A DNA stretch of 64,000 bases from positions 131,567,268 through 131,631,267 of the forward strand of contig CM039462.1 of NCBI GenBank assembly GCA_022414725.1, in the 5' to 3' direction. Positions 56,101-64,000 of the stretch are shown piece after piece. Made by a program: the position numbers and the translations under genes. Numbering within the stretch: the stretch's first letter is position 1; each line of letters begins with the position of its first letter. The DNA is from Microglena sp. YARC (Eukaryota; Chlorophyta; Chlorophyceae; Chlamydomonadales; Chlamydomonadaceae). Below the pieces are notes generated by a model that saw only the letters and a list, made by a program, of their open reading frames with translations, was not told the DNA's origin and ran no database searches.

Positions 56101-59100
56101 GGACTGGAGCATGATTGTGCTGTCAGTGTTGGGGGTGCTATGCCCTTTTCTACTAACTTACCTTGCAGAGGGCATGGATTTAGGTTAGATGGGGGAGTGA
56201 GGGGTCGGGGTTGGGTTTGTGGAGTGGAGTGGAGCATGATTGTGCTGTCAGTGCTGGGGGTGCTGTGCCTGTATCTACTAACTCACCCAGCGCGACACAT
56301 AGGTTAAGGTTAGGCATGGGGATGGGGGAGTGAGGGGTCGGGTTTGGGGTTGTGGAGTGGAGTGGAGCATGATTGTGCTGTCAGTGTTGGGGGTGCTGTG
56401 CCTGTATCTACTAACTCACCCTGCAGGGGGCATGGGTTTAGGTTAGACGTGGAGTTGGGGGATTGGAGGTTGAGGTTTGGGGGTAGTCCAGGGTGGGGGG
56501 TGGGTGGGTAGGTGGGGGGCTTGGGCATGCACAGGGTGTATGTTTATGTCAGGCATATAGTTGGAGGATCTAAGGGATGGGAGAGGTGGGGAGGTGTGTG
56601 TGTTGAGGGGAAAGGATGCATGAATTGAGGCTTAGCACTGCTCTCTCTGCCTGCGCAAGAGTCTTTTAAGGGAACGGGCACCAAGGCCCCTTCCCCCCAT
56701 CTTCAAGACGAGGGCACCCCTGTCTTTAAAATCAATTAATGTTGTATATGCCTCAATAGAGTTGGGTCTGAGCAAGACATAGGATAAGGCCCAGCTCGGG
56801 GCTGGGTAGGTGTTTTTTGCATGTCATGGTGTGTGATGTGTGTTCAGTGTTAGGTGTTTTGTGCCATATCTATCAACTCACCCATGGTTCCTGCGTACAG
56901 CTTGGCGGCCAGAATGCATTCCTCAGCACCAGAGCCACGTCTGCATGCAATTCAAACAAATTGGGGTGAGTTTTTGCATGAAAGTTAATTGGGGTGAGTT
57001 TTTGCATGAACGTAAATTGAGGTGAGTTTTTGCATGAAAGTACATCTCAGTGAGTTTGTGCATGAAAGTAAATTTAAGTGAGTTTTGGCATGAAAATAAT
57101 TGAAGTGAGTTTTTGCATCGAAGTAAATTGAGTGTTGGCATGAAAGTTTATGCATGAAAGTAATCGAAGTGAGTTTTTCAGCATGTGTAATGCAGTGTTT
57201 TTTAATTTCAGATTTCTGTACGCCAGGTTGAGTAGTTACTTGGGCCACTCAAGCCTGCTATCAGGATTGTTCCATAACCATCGCATGGCGGAGCGCGGAC
57301 CCCGGAAGGGGTCATGTGTGGCCATGCAACGACGGAATGGCGAGACAGTGGCGATGCGTTGTCGAGCAGAAAACAATCTGGTGTCAAACAGCTAGTTGGC
57401 ACCTGTATACACTCACAATACACCCTTGAATGCACCCCTATGGCACCAGTTAACACCCACAATACACCCTTGCATGCACCCTTATGGCACCTGTATACAC
57501 TCACAAGACACTAGACATGGCATGAGTATCGCTGATTCTTTTGGGGGCTACCCATGGTAGCTTCCACCACCAGATCCATTAGCCAGCCGCTGGGTCGAGC
57601 CCTAAGCTTTCAGCTGCATTGGAATGCCCTGCACGTTTACTTTCAGACGCACTAGCTAGCTCCAGCTTGGGCCCAAGGACGGGACAAAAGAAGCTGCCTA
57701 GAAGCTGCTACACGTAGCCCAAAAGAGAAACAGTGGTATCATGCAGCAAGACATCACATAGGCACAAGGATGTTTGTTATTTAGGAAACGGCAACATGAT
57801 ATGATACAAATAATATGACATGATAAGATATGATATGCTCACCCTTTAGTTGGACCAGCCCCAACACGAACCCTGGCTAGTAGGCTGGCTTCCAGGCCCC
57901 CCTCCGCGCTTGTGGCTTTGCACAACCACACGTACGCCTCTCCACAATCCGAGACCGCTGCCACATGAAAGCTTGCCTCACCACTCCCACTGGCTCCCGT
58001 GGAGCCCCTGTCAGACCCGACGGCACAAGTGTCCACCTGTACTGCCGCATCTTCCATGGGAAGGGCCAGGAGTGCTGCATGGGGCTTCTTGCTTTTCTTG
58101 GCATCGGGGTGTGTGGCCCAGACTGCCACCTGCTTCTCACCAGGAGAGCATGAGACAGCAAAGCAACCCGACGGCGAGAAGGTGGCGGCGCAGGCTGGGA
58201 TCTGGAGCACGAAGGGGAGAAAGTGATCAGTAGTATACTATTTTAATGAGGGGGCAAGCACATCTGCCTGTTTTCTTGCTATTTTTGGTGTTGGTGTGTG
58301 TGGCCCAGACTGCCACCTGCCCCTCACTAGGAGAGCATGAGACAGCAAAGCACCCTGACGGAGCGAATGTGGCAGCGCAGGCTGCGATCTGGGGCAGGAG
58401 GTGGGAGAGAGCGATCAGTTGTATGCTATTTTAATGAGGGGGCGGTGAGAAAGGGGCAATGCAGGCAGGGATCTGTGGCACGAGGGGGGAGAGTGATCAG
58501 TTGTATTCAGTTTCAATGAAGGGGGCAGTGAGAGTGTAGCAGCGAGGGCAGGGATCTGTGGCACGAGGGGGGAGAGTGATCAGTTGTATTCAGTTTCAAT
58601 GAAGGGGGCAGTGAGAATGTGGCAACGCAGGCAGGGATCTGGCCCACGAGGGGAGAGAGTGATCAGGTTTGTACTGTTTCAATGAGGGGGGCTGTGAGAA
58701 TGTAGCGGTGCAGGCAGGGATCTGGGGCAGGTGGGAGAGTGCAGAGTTTTCGTTTCAGAAAGGGGGTCTTCTGGTAGCGATCAGGGATTTGGTGTCTTTC
58801 GAGGTTTGGCTCCTGATAGGGATCTGGGTGGGTGGCCCGAAGAGCTAGCCTGCTGGGTCGGCCCGAGGGGGGTGGGGGGGCGGGCGGGGGAGTCTCAGGG
58901 TAGCTGACAGATTGGCCAAAACAGGGTCCCAGGTGGCGATCACTACTTGTAGCATACTTGCTGGGCGCTGGGTTTTAACTTGCTGGGTTTTGTAGCATAC
59001 TTGTAGCAAAAACAATGAGCTTCAAGACTGAAGTCAGTTTTATATACTAAAATATAGAGCCCTTGGCGAGGCCCTTGATAATGAAAATGAACTCAAAAGT

Positions 59101-59382
59101 GGGTTTTTTAGCAGCACAAATAGATCACTTACTGGGTGGCCGGTGTATTTCTGGCGGCGCATGTTTTGAGTCAAGTCCCAAAGGGCCAATCCAGAAGCTC
59201 CACACAGCAAATGGCTGAAATCCGGTGAAAGGGCCATGCAGGTGATCGGGTGCTTGCTCACTTGCAATCGGCTGATCACATTCCCTCCCTTGGAGTTCAG
59301 CGTTGCCACGTCGCCACTCGGTCCCACAGCCAGGAGGTTGACTCCTGAGTCAGACTCGGAGCAGGCAATTGAAAAGACACCT
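48027..59382 (-). CDS. UTP5: UTP5/WDR43-like U3 snoRNP protein, C-terminal seven exons
   Basis: Exons on the - strand: 59133-59382, 57843-58201, 56882-56940, 53986-54150, 51881-52271, 49918-50161 and 48027-48341 (stop at 48027-48029). All junctions are GT-AG and phases agree, giving about 593 residues. Order: WD40 repeats (LLAVGPSGDVATL, HPITCMALSPDFSHLL, FSPSGCFAVSCSPGEKQVAVW), a linker ILAAKLYAG..LLVARGSSAKPEFQRLVIP, a charged region, the Utp12 domain (LTQALRRHDQTLLERCF.. KTVKSLVPMDAALLFIEAVD.. LQGRLGLIF-like end), and an acidic tail ending SDEEVE. Utp5 is a t-UTP subunit of the SSU processome, acting in the nucleolus on pre-18S rRNA. The family is about 640-680 residues, so the first WD repeats lie right of the window. 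Other Utp12-domain WD proteins exist, but the linker and acidic tail favour UTP5/WDR43. Confidence 0.82.
48690..49917 (-). repeat. UTP5: Tandem array of the UTP5 penultimate exon's 3' half and donor
   Basis: Five to six units of roughly 150-170 bp (near 48.75-48.95, 49.05, 49.22, 49.37, 49.55, 49.74 kb). On the - strand each reads like IQAIIHNHTGHLM..VQPSLNALNQ followed by a GTAAGG-type donor or its decayed form (GTCAGG). The copies lie downstream of the true exon inside the intron. Some units keep long open frames. Confidence 0.85.
49918..50161 (-). CDS. UTP5: UTP5 exon 6 of window (Utp12 domain core)
   Basis: HDQTLLERCFVTGKPSFVRK.. to SLNALNQ. Acceptor CCCCACAG, donor GTAAGG. Contains an internal GTAAGC that could act as an alternative donor. 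Confidence 0.87.
50162..50505 (-). repeat. G-rich degenerate array of the exon 6 acceptor
   Basis: On the + strand, GGTCGTGCCTGTGGGGTGGG and variants repeat about ten times; on the - strand each is a CCCCACAGGCACGACC-like acceptor plus exon start. Degenerate. Confidence 0.6.
50540..51310. repeat. 53-bp satellite, about 14 units
   Basis: AAAGTGGTGCTCGTGCCCAC recurs every 53 bp (e.g. 50651, 50704, 50757, 50810). Units are almost identical. It lies in the intron between UTP5 exons 5 and 6. GTGCTCGTGCC resembles the exon 6 start (GGTCGTGCC), so it may also derive from that edge. Confidence 0.9.
51881..52271 (-). CDS. UTP5: UTP5 exon 5 of window
   Basis: 129 full codons: EPAAQLLTQQQQGQQQKRKY, KDDVTILGPGHLGPSV, an acidic stretch EEDEVDDSPPDNLPPLSDMV, and VEALVGHVDALVGHLTQALR that opens the Utp12 domain. 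Acceptor TATGCAG, donor GTGCGT, followed by poly-C (51851-51870). Confidence 0.85.
52272..53095 (-). repeat. UTP5: 162-bp array of the UTP5 exon 5 acceptor and exon start
   Basis: Five near-identical units precede the true exon (TGGTCACGTCATCCTTAGTG at about 52351, 52513, 52674, 52836; variant at 52997). Each holds, on the - strand, the acceptor TATGCAG, about 33 exon codons (EPAAQLLTQQQQGQQQKRKY..), then intron-like sequence. Use of a decoy would read into a stop within about 50 codons. Confidence 0.92.
53096..53260. repeat. GT/TG simple repeat
   Basis: (TG)n with a poly-G tract near 53171; both strands are open only because of the repeat. Confidence 0.9.
53380..53985 (-). repeat. Decoy donor units from the end of UTP5 exon 4
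   Basis: Three degenerate copies (near 53384-53435, 53668-53720, 53833-53885) of the exon end GCCTCTTACTTGGTAGCAAC.. with AACAAGCCTGCAG and a GTGAGG/GTGGGG-type donor lie downstream of the true donor. Units are separated by Thr/Thr-coding ACCACC runs. Confidence 0.75.
53986..54150 (-). CDS. UTP5: UTP5 exon 4 of window
   Basis: PALLVARGSSAKPEFQRLVI.. to GSNTPSNKPA, phase 1 in and phase 1 out. Acceptor TCGTGCAG, donor GTGAGG. The ARGS..KPEF.R segment fits the post-WD40 part of WDR43. Confidence 0.82.
54151..55785 (-). repeat. UTP5: 94-bp array of the UTP5 exon 4 acceptor
   Basis: About 16 units of 94 bp (118 bp where one inner 24-bp subunit is doubled). Each unit carries, on the - strand, CATGTGTCGTGCAG then GCCCCGCCCTACTAGT, i.e. 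the true acceptor plus the first 16 exon bases, then 24-bp subunits of GGGGTTCAGGTCGCTAAC. Sequence variants (GGGCGGGG or GGGGGGGG) are shuffled among units, as in unequal exchange. Confidence 0.92.
56020..56470 (-). repeat. Decoy donor array of UTP5 exon 3
   Basis: Three to four ~125-bp units carry, on the - strand, GGTGAGTTAGTAGATACAGG and CACCCCCAACACTGA, matching the true donor region of the 56882-56940 exon (GGTGAGTTGATAGATATGGC). They lie downstream of that exon in its intron. Confidence 0.75.
56882..56940 (-). CDS. UTP5: UTP5 exon 3 of window (59 bp)
   Basis: One base, 19 codons (RGSGAEECILAAKLYAGTM), one base. Acceptor GCATGCAG, donor GTGAGT. Phases join both neighbours (..PTKG-RGSG and AGTM-GPALL). 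Confidence 0.8.
56950..57175 (-). repeat. GTGAGTTTTTGCATGAAAGT minisatellite
   Basis: About eight degenerate 29-33-bp units with GTGAGTTTTTGCATGAA on the + strand, just upstream of UTP5 exon 3. The TTGCATG part echoes the GCATGCAG acceptor. Confidence 0.75.
57176..57842. other. UTP5 intron, no further exon seen
   Basis: Holds a repeated ACACTCACAATACACCCTTG (57407-57505), a partial copy of the foldback MITE family (57640-57735) and AT-rich GATATGATA repeats before the donor. Confidence 0.6.
57843..58201 (-). CDS. UTP5: UTP5 exon 2 of window (WD40)
   Basis: 119 codons plus two bases: IPACAATFSPSGCFAVSC.. a WD40 repeat ending KQVAVWATHP, then AAVSDCGEAYVWLCK, ending RVRVGAGPTKG. Acceptor TGCTCCAG, donor GTGAGC. 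Confidence 0.87.
58202..58745 (-). repeat. Array of the UTP5 exon 2 acceptor
   Basis: Five to six ~83-bp units (GGGATCTGTGGCACGAGGGG near 58389, 58470, 58553, 58636, 58719). On the - strand each reads CTCTC..CCAGATCCCTGCCTGC, matching the true acceptor and exon start (CCAGATCCCAGCCTGC). The 58258-58390 unit also repeats more of the exon (SPSGC..SCSPSEG-like). Confidence 0.88.
58746..59040. repeat. GGTAGCGATC-type repeat shared with 62.85-63.05 kb
   Basis: AGAAAGGGGGTCTTCTGGTA and GATCAGGGATTTGGTGTCTT recur near 62860-62900. Function unknown. Confidence 0.65.
59133..59382 (-). CDS. UTP5: UTP5 exon 1 of window (WD40)
   Basis: One base plus 83 codons: GVFSIACSESDSGVNLLAVG.. LWDLTQNMRRQKYTGHP. 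Acceptor CCTCACAG, donor GTAAGT. The preceding exon is not found within the window. Confidence 0.85.
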
Positions 59383-60690
59383 CTGTGAGGGTTGGGTGAG
59401 GTCATTGCAGGGTGTTAGTGTGTGGCGTGTGGTGTTGGTGTGGTGTTAGTGTGTGGTGTTGGTGTGTGGTGTTGGTGTGGTGATAGTGTGTGGTGTGTAG
59501 TGTTGGTGTGGTGTTAGTGTGTGGCGGGTGGTGTTGGTGTGGTGTTAGTATGTGGTGTGGACTGAAAAGTTGCCCCTGAGAGGGTTGGGTGAGGTCATTG
59601 CAGGGTGTTAGTGTGTGGTGTGTGGTGTTGGTGTGGTGTTAGTGTGTGGCAGGTGGTGTTGGTGTGGTGTTAGTATGTGGTGTGGACTGAAATGTTACCC
59701 CTGTGAGGGTTGGGTGAGGTCATTGCAGGGTGTTAGTGTGTGGCGGGTGGTGTTTGTGTGGTGCTAGTGTGTGGTGTGGACTGAAAAGTTGCCCCTGTGA
59801 GGGTTGGGTGAGGTCATTGCAGGGTGTTAGTGTGTGGCGTGTGGTGTTGTGTGGTGCTAGTGTGTGGTGTGGACTGAAAAGTTGCCCCTGAGAGGGTTGG
59901 GTGAGGTCATTGCATGGTGTAAGTGTGTGGTGTGTGGTGTTAGTGTGGTGTTAGTGTGTGGCGTTGGTGTGGTGTTAGTGTGTGGTGTGGACTGAAAAGT
60001 TGCCACTGTGAGGGTTGGGTGAGGTTAATGCATGGTGTTGGTGTGGTGTTAGTGTGTGACGTGTGGTGTTGGTGTGGTGTCAGTGTGTGGTGTGTGATGT
60101 TGGTGTGGTGTTAGTGTGTGGCGTGTGGTGTTGGTGTGGTGTTGGTGTGTGGTGTGTGGTGTTGGTGTGGTGTTAGTGTGTGGCGTGTGGTGTTGGTGTG
60201 GTGTTAGTGTGTGGTGTTGGTGTGGTGTTAGTGTGTGGCGTGTGGTGTTGGTGTGGTGTTGGTGTGGAGTTAGTGTGTGGCGTGTGGTGTTGGTTTGTTG
60301 TTAGTGTGTGGCGTGCAGTGTTGGTGTGGTGTTAGTGTGTGTTGTGTACTGTTTGTGTGGTGTTAGTGGGTGTCGTGTGGTGTTGGTGTGGTATTAGTGT
60401 GTGGTGTTGGTGTGGTGTTAGTGTGTGGTGTGGGCTGAAAATGACGCGACCAAGAGGGTTTGGTGAGGTCATTGCACGGTGTTAGTGTGTGACGTGTGGT
60501 GTGGCTGAAAAGTTGCCCCTGGGAGTGTTGGGTAAGGTCATTGCAGGCTGTTTGTGTGTGTTTAGGACTGAAAAGACGCCCATGGGAGTGTTGGGTAAGG
60601 TCATTGCAGGCTGTTGGCGTGCGGTTAGGACTGAAAAGATGCCCATGGGAGGGATGGGTGAGGTCATTGCAGGGTGTTAGTGTGTGGTAT
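59383..60690 (-). repeat. Array of the UTP5 exon 1 acceptor within GTGT repeats
   Basis: About nine to ten decoys (near 59562, 59688, 59781, 59872, 59991, 60437, 60507, 60571, 60633). On the - strand each has AATGACCTCACCCAACCCTC followed by an ACAG/CCAG-like acceptor and TTTTCAGTCC. They are separated by GTGTTGGTGTGGTGTTAGTG repeats. Confidence 0.88.
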
Positions 60691-60779
60691 GGAATGTTAT
60701 TGGCTGCTGCATATTTTTCGCTTGCCGCCCTGTCAGATGCAGTGAAAAGCTGTCATGCCACTGCAGCTTAGATCTCCTT

Positions 60780-62579
60780 CGCCGATGCAACACACAACCT
60801 TTTCAGTTCCTGCTACTGCTACCGTCGATGCTGTACCTTCAAATGTACCTGCTGCTGTACCTGCTGTCCCACATTTTGTACCTCCTAACAGGTGCTACTG
60901 GTGCTGCTGGTGCTCCTGCTCCTATTGTCGCTGCTGCTACTGGACGGGGTGCTATATCTGCTGCTGAACCTGCAACTGCCCCTGCTAATTCAGCTGCTGC
61001 TGCTGAACCGGATGCGACATCTGCTGCTGTCCCCAGCTTTTGTACCTGCTGGTGCTTTACCTCCTGCTCCTATTGTCACTGCTGCTACTGGACGGGGTGC
61101 TATATCTGCTGCTGAACCTGCAACTGCCCCTGCTAATGTAGCTGCTGCTGCTGGACCGGATACGACATCTGCTGCTGTCCCAGCTTTTGTACCTGCTGGT
61201 GCCTTACCTCCTGCTCCTATTGTCACTGCTGCTGCTAAACGGGGCGCTATATCTGCTGATGTGCCTTCTACTGCTACTGTAGCTGCTGCTGTTGCTGATA
61301 GGCTGGGTGCTTCATCTGCTGCTGTCCCAGCTTTTTAACCTGCTGGTGCTGCTGGACAGGGTTCTATATCTGCTGTTGTATTTTCTGCTGCTACTGTCAC
61401 TGCTGCTGCTGTTGCTGATGGACCGGGTGCTACATCTGCTGCTGTCCCAGCTTTTGAACCTGCTGGTGCTGCTGGTGCTGCTGGACGCGGTGCTACATCT
61501 ACTGCTGTACCTTCTGCTGCTCCTGTAGCTGTTGCTACTGCTACTACTACTGCTGTTGTGCTATATCTGATGCTGAACCTGCAACTGCCCCTGCTACTGT
61601 AGCTGCTGGACCAGGTGCGACACCTGCTGCTGTCCCAGCTTTTGAACCTGCTGGTGCTGCTGGTGATATACCTCCTGCTCATATTGTCGCTGCTGCTGAT
61701 GGACGGGGTGCAATACCTACTGCTGTAACTTCTGCTGCTACTGTCGACACTGCTGCTGCTGCTACTGTTGCTGCTGATGGACCAGGTGCTACACCTGCTG
61801 CTGTCCCAGATTTTGAACCTGCTGATGCTACTAGTGATGTAACTCCTGCTCCTATTGTTGCTGTTGCTGCTCCTAGACCGGGAGCTACATCTGCTGCTGT
61901 ACCTGCTGTGCCTGCGGCTGCTACTACTTCTGTACCTTCTGCTACTTCTGTTGCTGCTGCTACTGCTGCTGAACCTGCTACTGTAGCTGTTGCTGCTGTT
62001 GCTGCTAAACCGGTGCTATATCTGCTGCTGCTACTGCTGAACCGGGTGCTTCTTCTGTCACTGCTGCTGAACCTGCTACTGTTCCTGCTACTGTAGCTGT
62101 TGCTGCTGTTGCTGCTGAATCGGGTACTATATCTGCTGCTGCAACTGCTGCTGTACCTGCGCCTGCTGCTACTGCTGTACCTCCTGCTACTGTAGCTGTT
62201 GCTGCTGCTGCTGTTGCTGCTGAACTGGTTGCTATATTTGCTGCTGTAACTACTGCTGTAACTGCGCCTGCTGCTACTGATGCTACTTCTGTACCTCCTG
62301 TTACTACTGTCGCTGCTGCCAAACCATCAACTGCCCCTACTACTGCTGCTGTTGCTACTACTGCTGTTGCTGCTGCTGAACCGGGTGCTTTATCTGCTGC
62401 TGCAACTGCGGCTGCTGCTACTGCTGTACCTCCTGCTGCTACTGCCACTGCTGCTGAACCTGCTACTGTAGATTAGGTGTTGCTGCGCCTGCTGCTACTG
62501 CTAGACCTCCTGCTACTACTTTTGCTGCTGCTCAACCTGCAACTGCCCCTGCTTCTGCTGTTGTAGCTGCTGCTGCTGT

Positions 62580-62621
<42 letters not shown>

Positions 62622-62840
62622 TACTGCTGCTGTTGCTGCTGTTGAACCGGGTGCTATATCTGCTGCTGCAACTGCTGATGTACCTGCGGCTGCTGTTGAA
62701 ATTCCTGCTACTACTGTCGCTACTGTTGCTGCTGCCGCTGTTGCTGAACCTGCGACTGTCCCTGCTACTGTAGCTGTACCTGATGCCGTGGCTGTTGCTG
62801 TAATTGCTGCTGCCGCTGCTGCTGGTATATCCGCCAAGGA
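60780..62840. repeat. GCT/CTG triplet-rich degenerate repeat
   Basis: Continuous CTGCTGCTA-type triplets with a higher-order ~147-bp unit at 60.90-61.34 kb (CTACTGGACGGGGTGCTATA, CTGAACCTGCAACTGCCCCT). Frames on both strands are open for long stretches as Ala-, Leu- or Pro-rich products (e.g. a + frame with GAISAAEPATAPAN). Indels change the frame every 100-450 bp. No signal, domain or splice pattern identifies a gene. Confidence 0.8.
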
Positions 62841-64000
62841 TGCACAGTTTTTTTCATCTCAGAAAGAGGGTCTCCTGGTAGTGATCAGGGATTTGGTGTC
62901 TTCCAAGGTTGGGCTCCTGGTAGCGGATTTGGGGAGGCCGGCCCAAAGGGCCCTGGGGGTTCGAGGGGCGGGGCTGAGATTTGAGTCTCATGGTAGCGGA
63001 AGGTTGTGCCAAAACAGGCTCCCAGGTAGCGATCGCTACTGGTAGCGGGAAAACAAAGCTCTATTAGGAGGCCCACAAGTTGATGCTCTGAAGGTCACCC
63101 TCACCATTGATACTTGTAACTTGCTTCTCATGTTCCAAAAACTATTGCTGACATGCCCTCAACCAACGCTGTCCACAATCTCCTGCTGCTCATGCTGCTG
63201 ACGATTTATTCTCCACCAGGGCTGCATTCAACCTTCTGCTGCAGCTGCTGTTAATGTATCCACCAACAACGCACACAATTTTATGCTACGACGGTCTCCT
63301 CCACCAATGATACTCACAATCTGCTTCTCATGTTCCAAAAACTATTGCTGACATGCCCTAAACCAACGCAGACCACAAGCTCCTGCTGTTCCTGTTGTTC
63401 CTGCTGCTGCTGAATTGTCCTCCACCAAGGCTGCCTACAACATTCTGCTGCTGCTGCTGCGCCTGCTTTCAAGGATTCTCCTACCAGCCCTATCTGCAAT
63501 CTGCTGTTATGGCTGCTGGGGCTGCTGCTAGAGCTACTGCTGAGGTAGCCTCCACTAGTGCTTCTCACAAGCTGCTGCTGCTGAGTTGTCCTCCACCAAG
63601 GCTGACTACATCATTCTGCTGCTGCTGCTGCTGCCCCTGCTTTTGAGGATACCTCTACCAGCCATATCTGCAATCTGCTGCTATGGCTGCTGTTGCTGGT
63701 ACTGAAGTATCCTACACCGCTGCTGCACACAAGGTTCTGCTGCTGCTTCTTTGAGTGGCAATGCTACTATTACTACCACTACTACAGCAACTGCTTTGGT
63801 CTCCCTTGCCGATGCTGGCCTTAACCGTATTTGCTTCTGTTCCTACTGCTTCTCTTCCTGAGACTGCTGCTGCTACTACTGCTGCTGCTCAACTCTTCCC
63901 TGCCCATGTTGTCCGCAGACTTAACCTGCTGTTGCTGCTGCTACAAATGTAAAAATTAAATACATTACGATTATAAACAAATTTCAGCTCAAACGCACTC
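62841..64000. repeat. Mixed CTG-rich repeats, right edge of window
   Basis: 62.85-63.05 kb matches 58.74-58.95 kb. 63.07-63.75 kb has about four degenerate ~200-bp units with CCTCCACCAAGGCTG and CTGCTGCTGCTG, and a near-perfect repeat of CTTCTCATGTTCCAAAAACTATTGCTGACATGCC (63122 and 63321). No exon was recognised. Confidence 0.6.

Noticed and set aside
60892..61682. Long open frames (115-148 codons) in the CTG-rich region as genes
   Set aside because: Triplet repeats without stops are open on both strands; the frame changes repeatedly, and no domain, start context or splice pattern supports a protein.

Overview
This is nuclear DNA of a green alga. Coding capacity is carried in short exons with GT-AG introns of about 0.1 to 5 kb, and the rest is dense in minisatellites, triplet repeats, poly-C/poly-G tracts and nested transposons. 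The chloroplast Mg-chelatase gene and the Copia-type retroelements point to a chlorophyte. The moderate GC and repeat-swollen introns would suit a Dunaliella-like chlamydomonadalean; that last step is inference, not something the sequence proves.

Layout. (1) 0.46-6.17 kb, + strand: the last five exons of CHLI (Mg-chelatase subunit I); its 5' part lies left of the window. (2) 6.2-18.1 kb: small transposons (a MULE-like foldback, a hAT-like MITE inside an inverted repeat), then copy 1 of a small five-exon gene on the - strand (9.49-15.22 kb), head to head with a conserved 59-codon ORF on the + strand (15.87 kb). (3) 18.2-24.0 kb: a 7-bp-TSD transposon and a scrambled, dead second copy of CHLI exons. 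(4) 26.3-37.1 kb: a nested retrotransposon locus. An old - strand Copia element lacking its reverse transcriptase is interrupted by a young 6.9-kb + strand Copia (identical-looking 324-bp LTRs, TSD GGGGA) and by a 0.9-kb element with a 7-bp TSD. (5) 37.4-48.0 kb: two tandem segmental blocks, each with the small gene/59-codon ORF pair (the second truncated) and ending in remnants of the UTP5 C-terminal tail. (6) 48.03-59.38 kb, - strand: the last seven exons of a UTP5/WDR43-type U3 snoRNP (SSU processome) gene. (7) 60.7-64 kb: CTG/GCT triplet-rich DNA in the UTP5 upstream intron.

The most striking pattern is that many intronic minisatellites are built from exon edges. In CHLI and UTP5, tandem arrays repeat the 3' splice site plus the first bases of the neighbouring exon, or the last bases of an exon plus its 5' splice site. 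The introns therefore hold ladders of decoy splice sites beside the true ones. I see this at about ten exon boundaries in two unrelated genes.

CHLI and UTP5 are ordinary housekeeping genes (chlorophyll synthesis; ribosome assembly). I did not recognise the small five-exon gene or the 59-codon ORF. No rRNA, complete tRNA, CRISPR or bacterial operon structure was seen.
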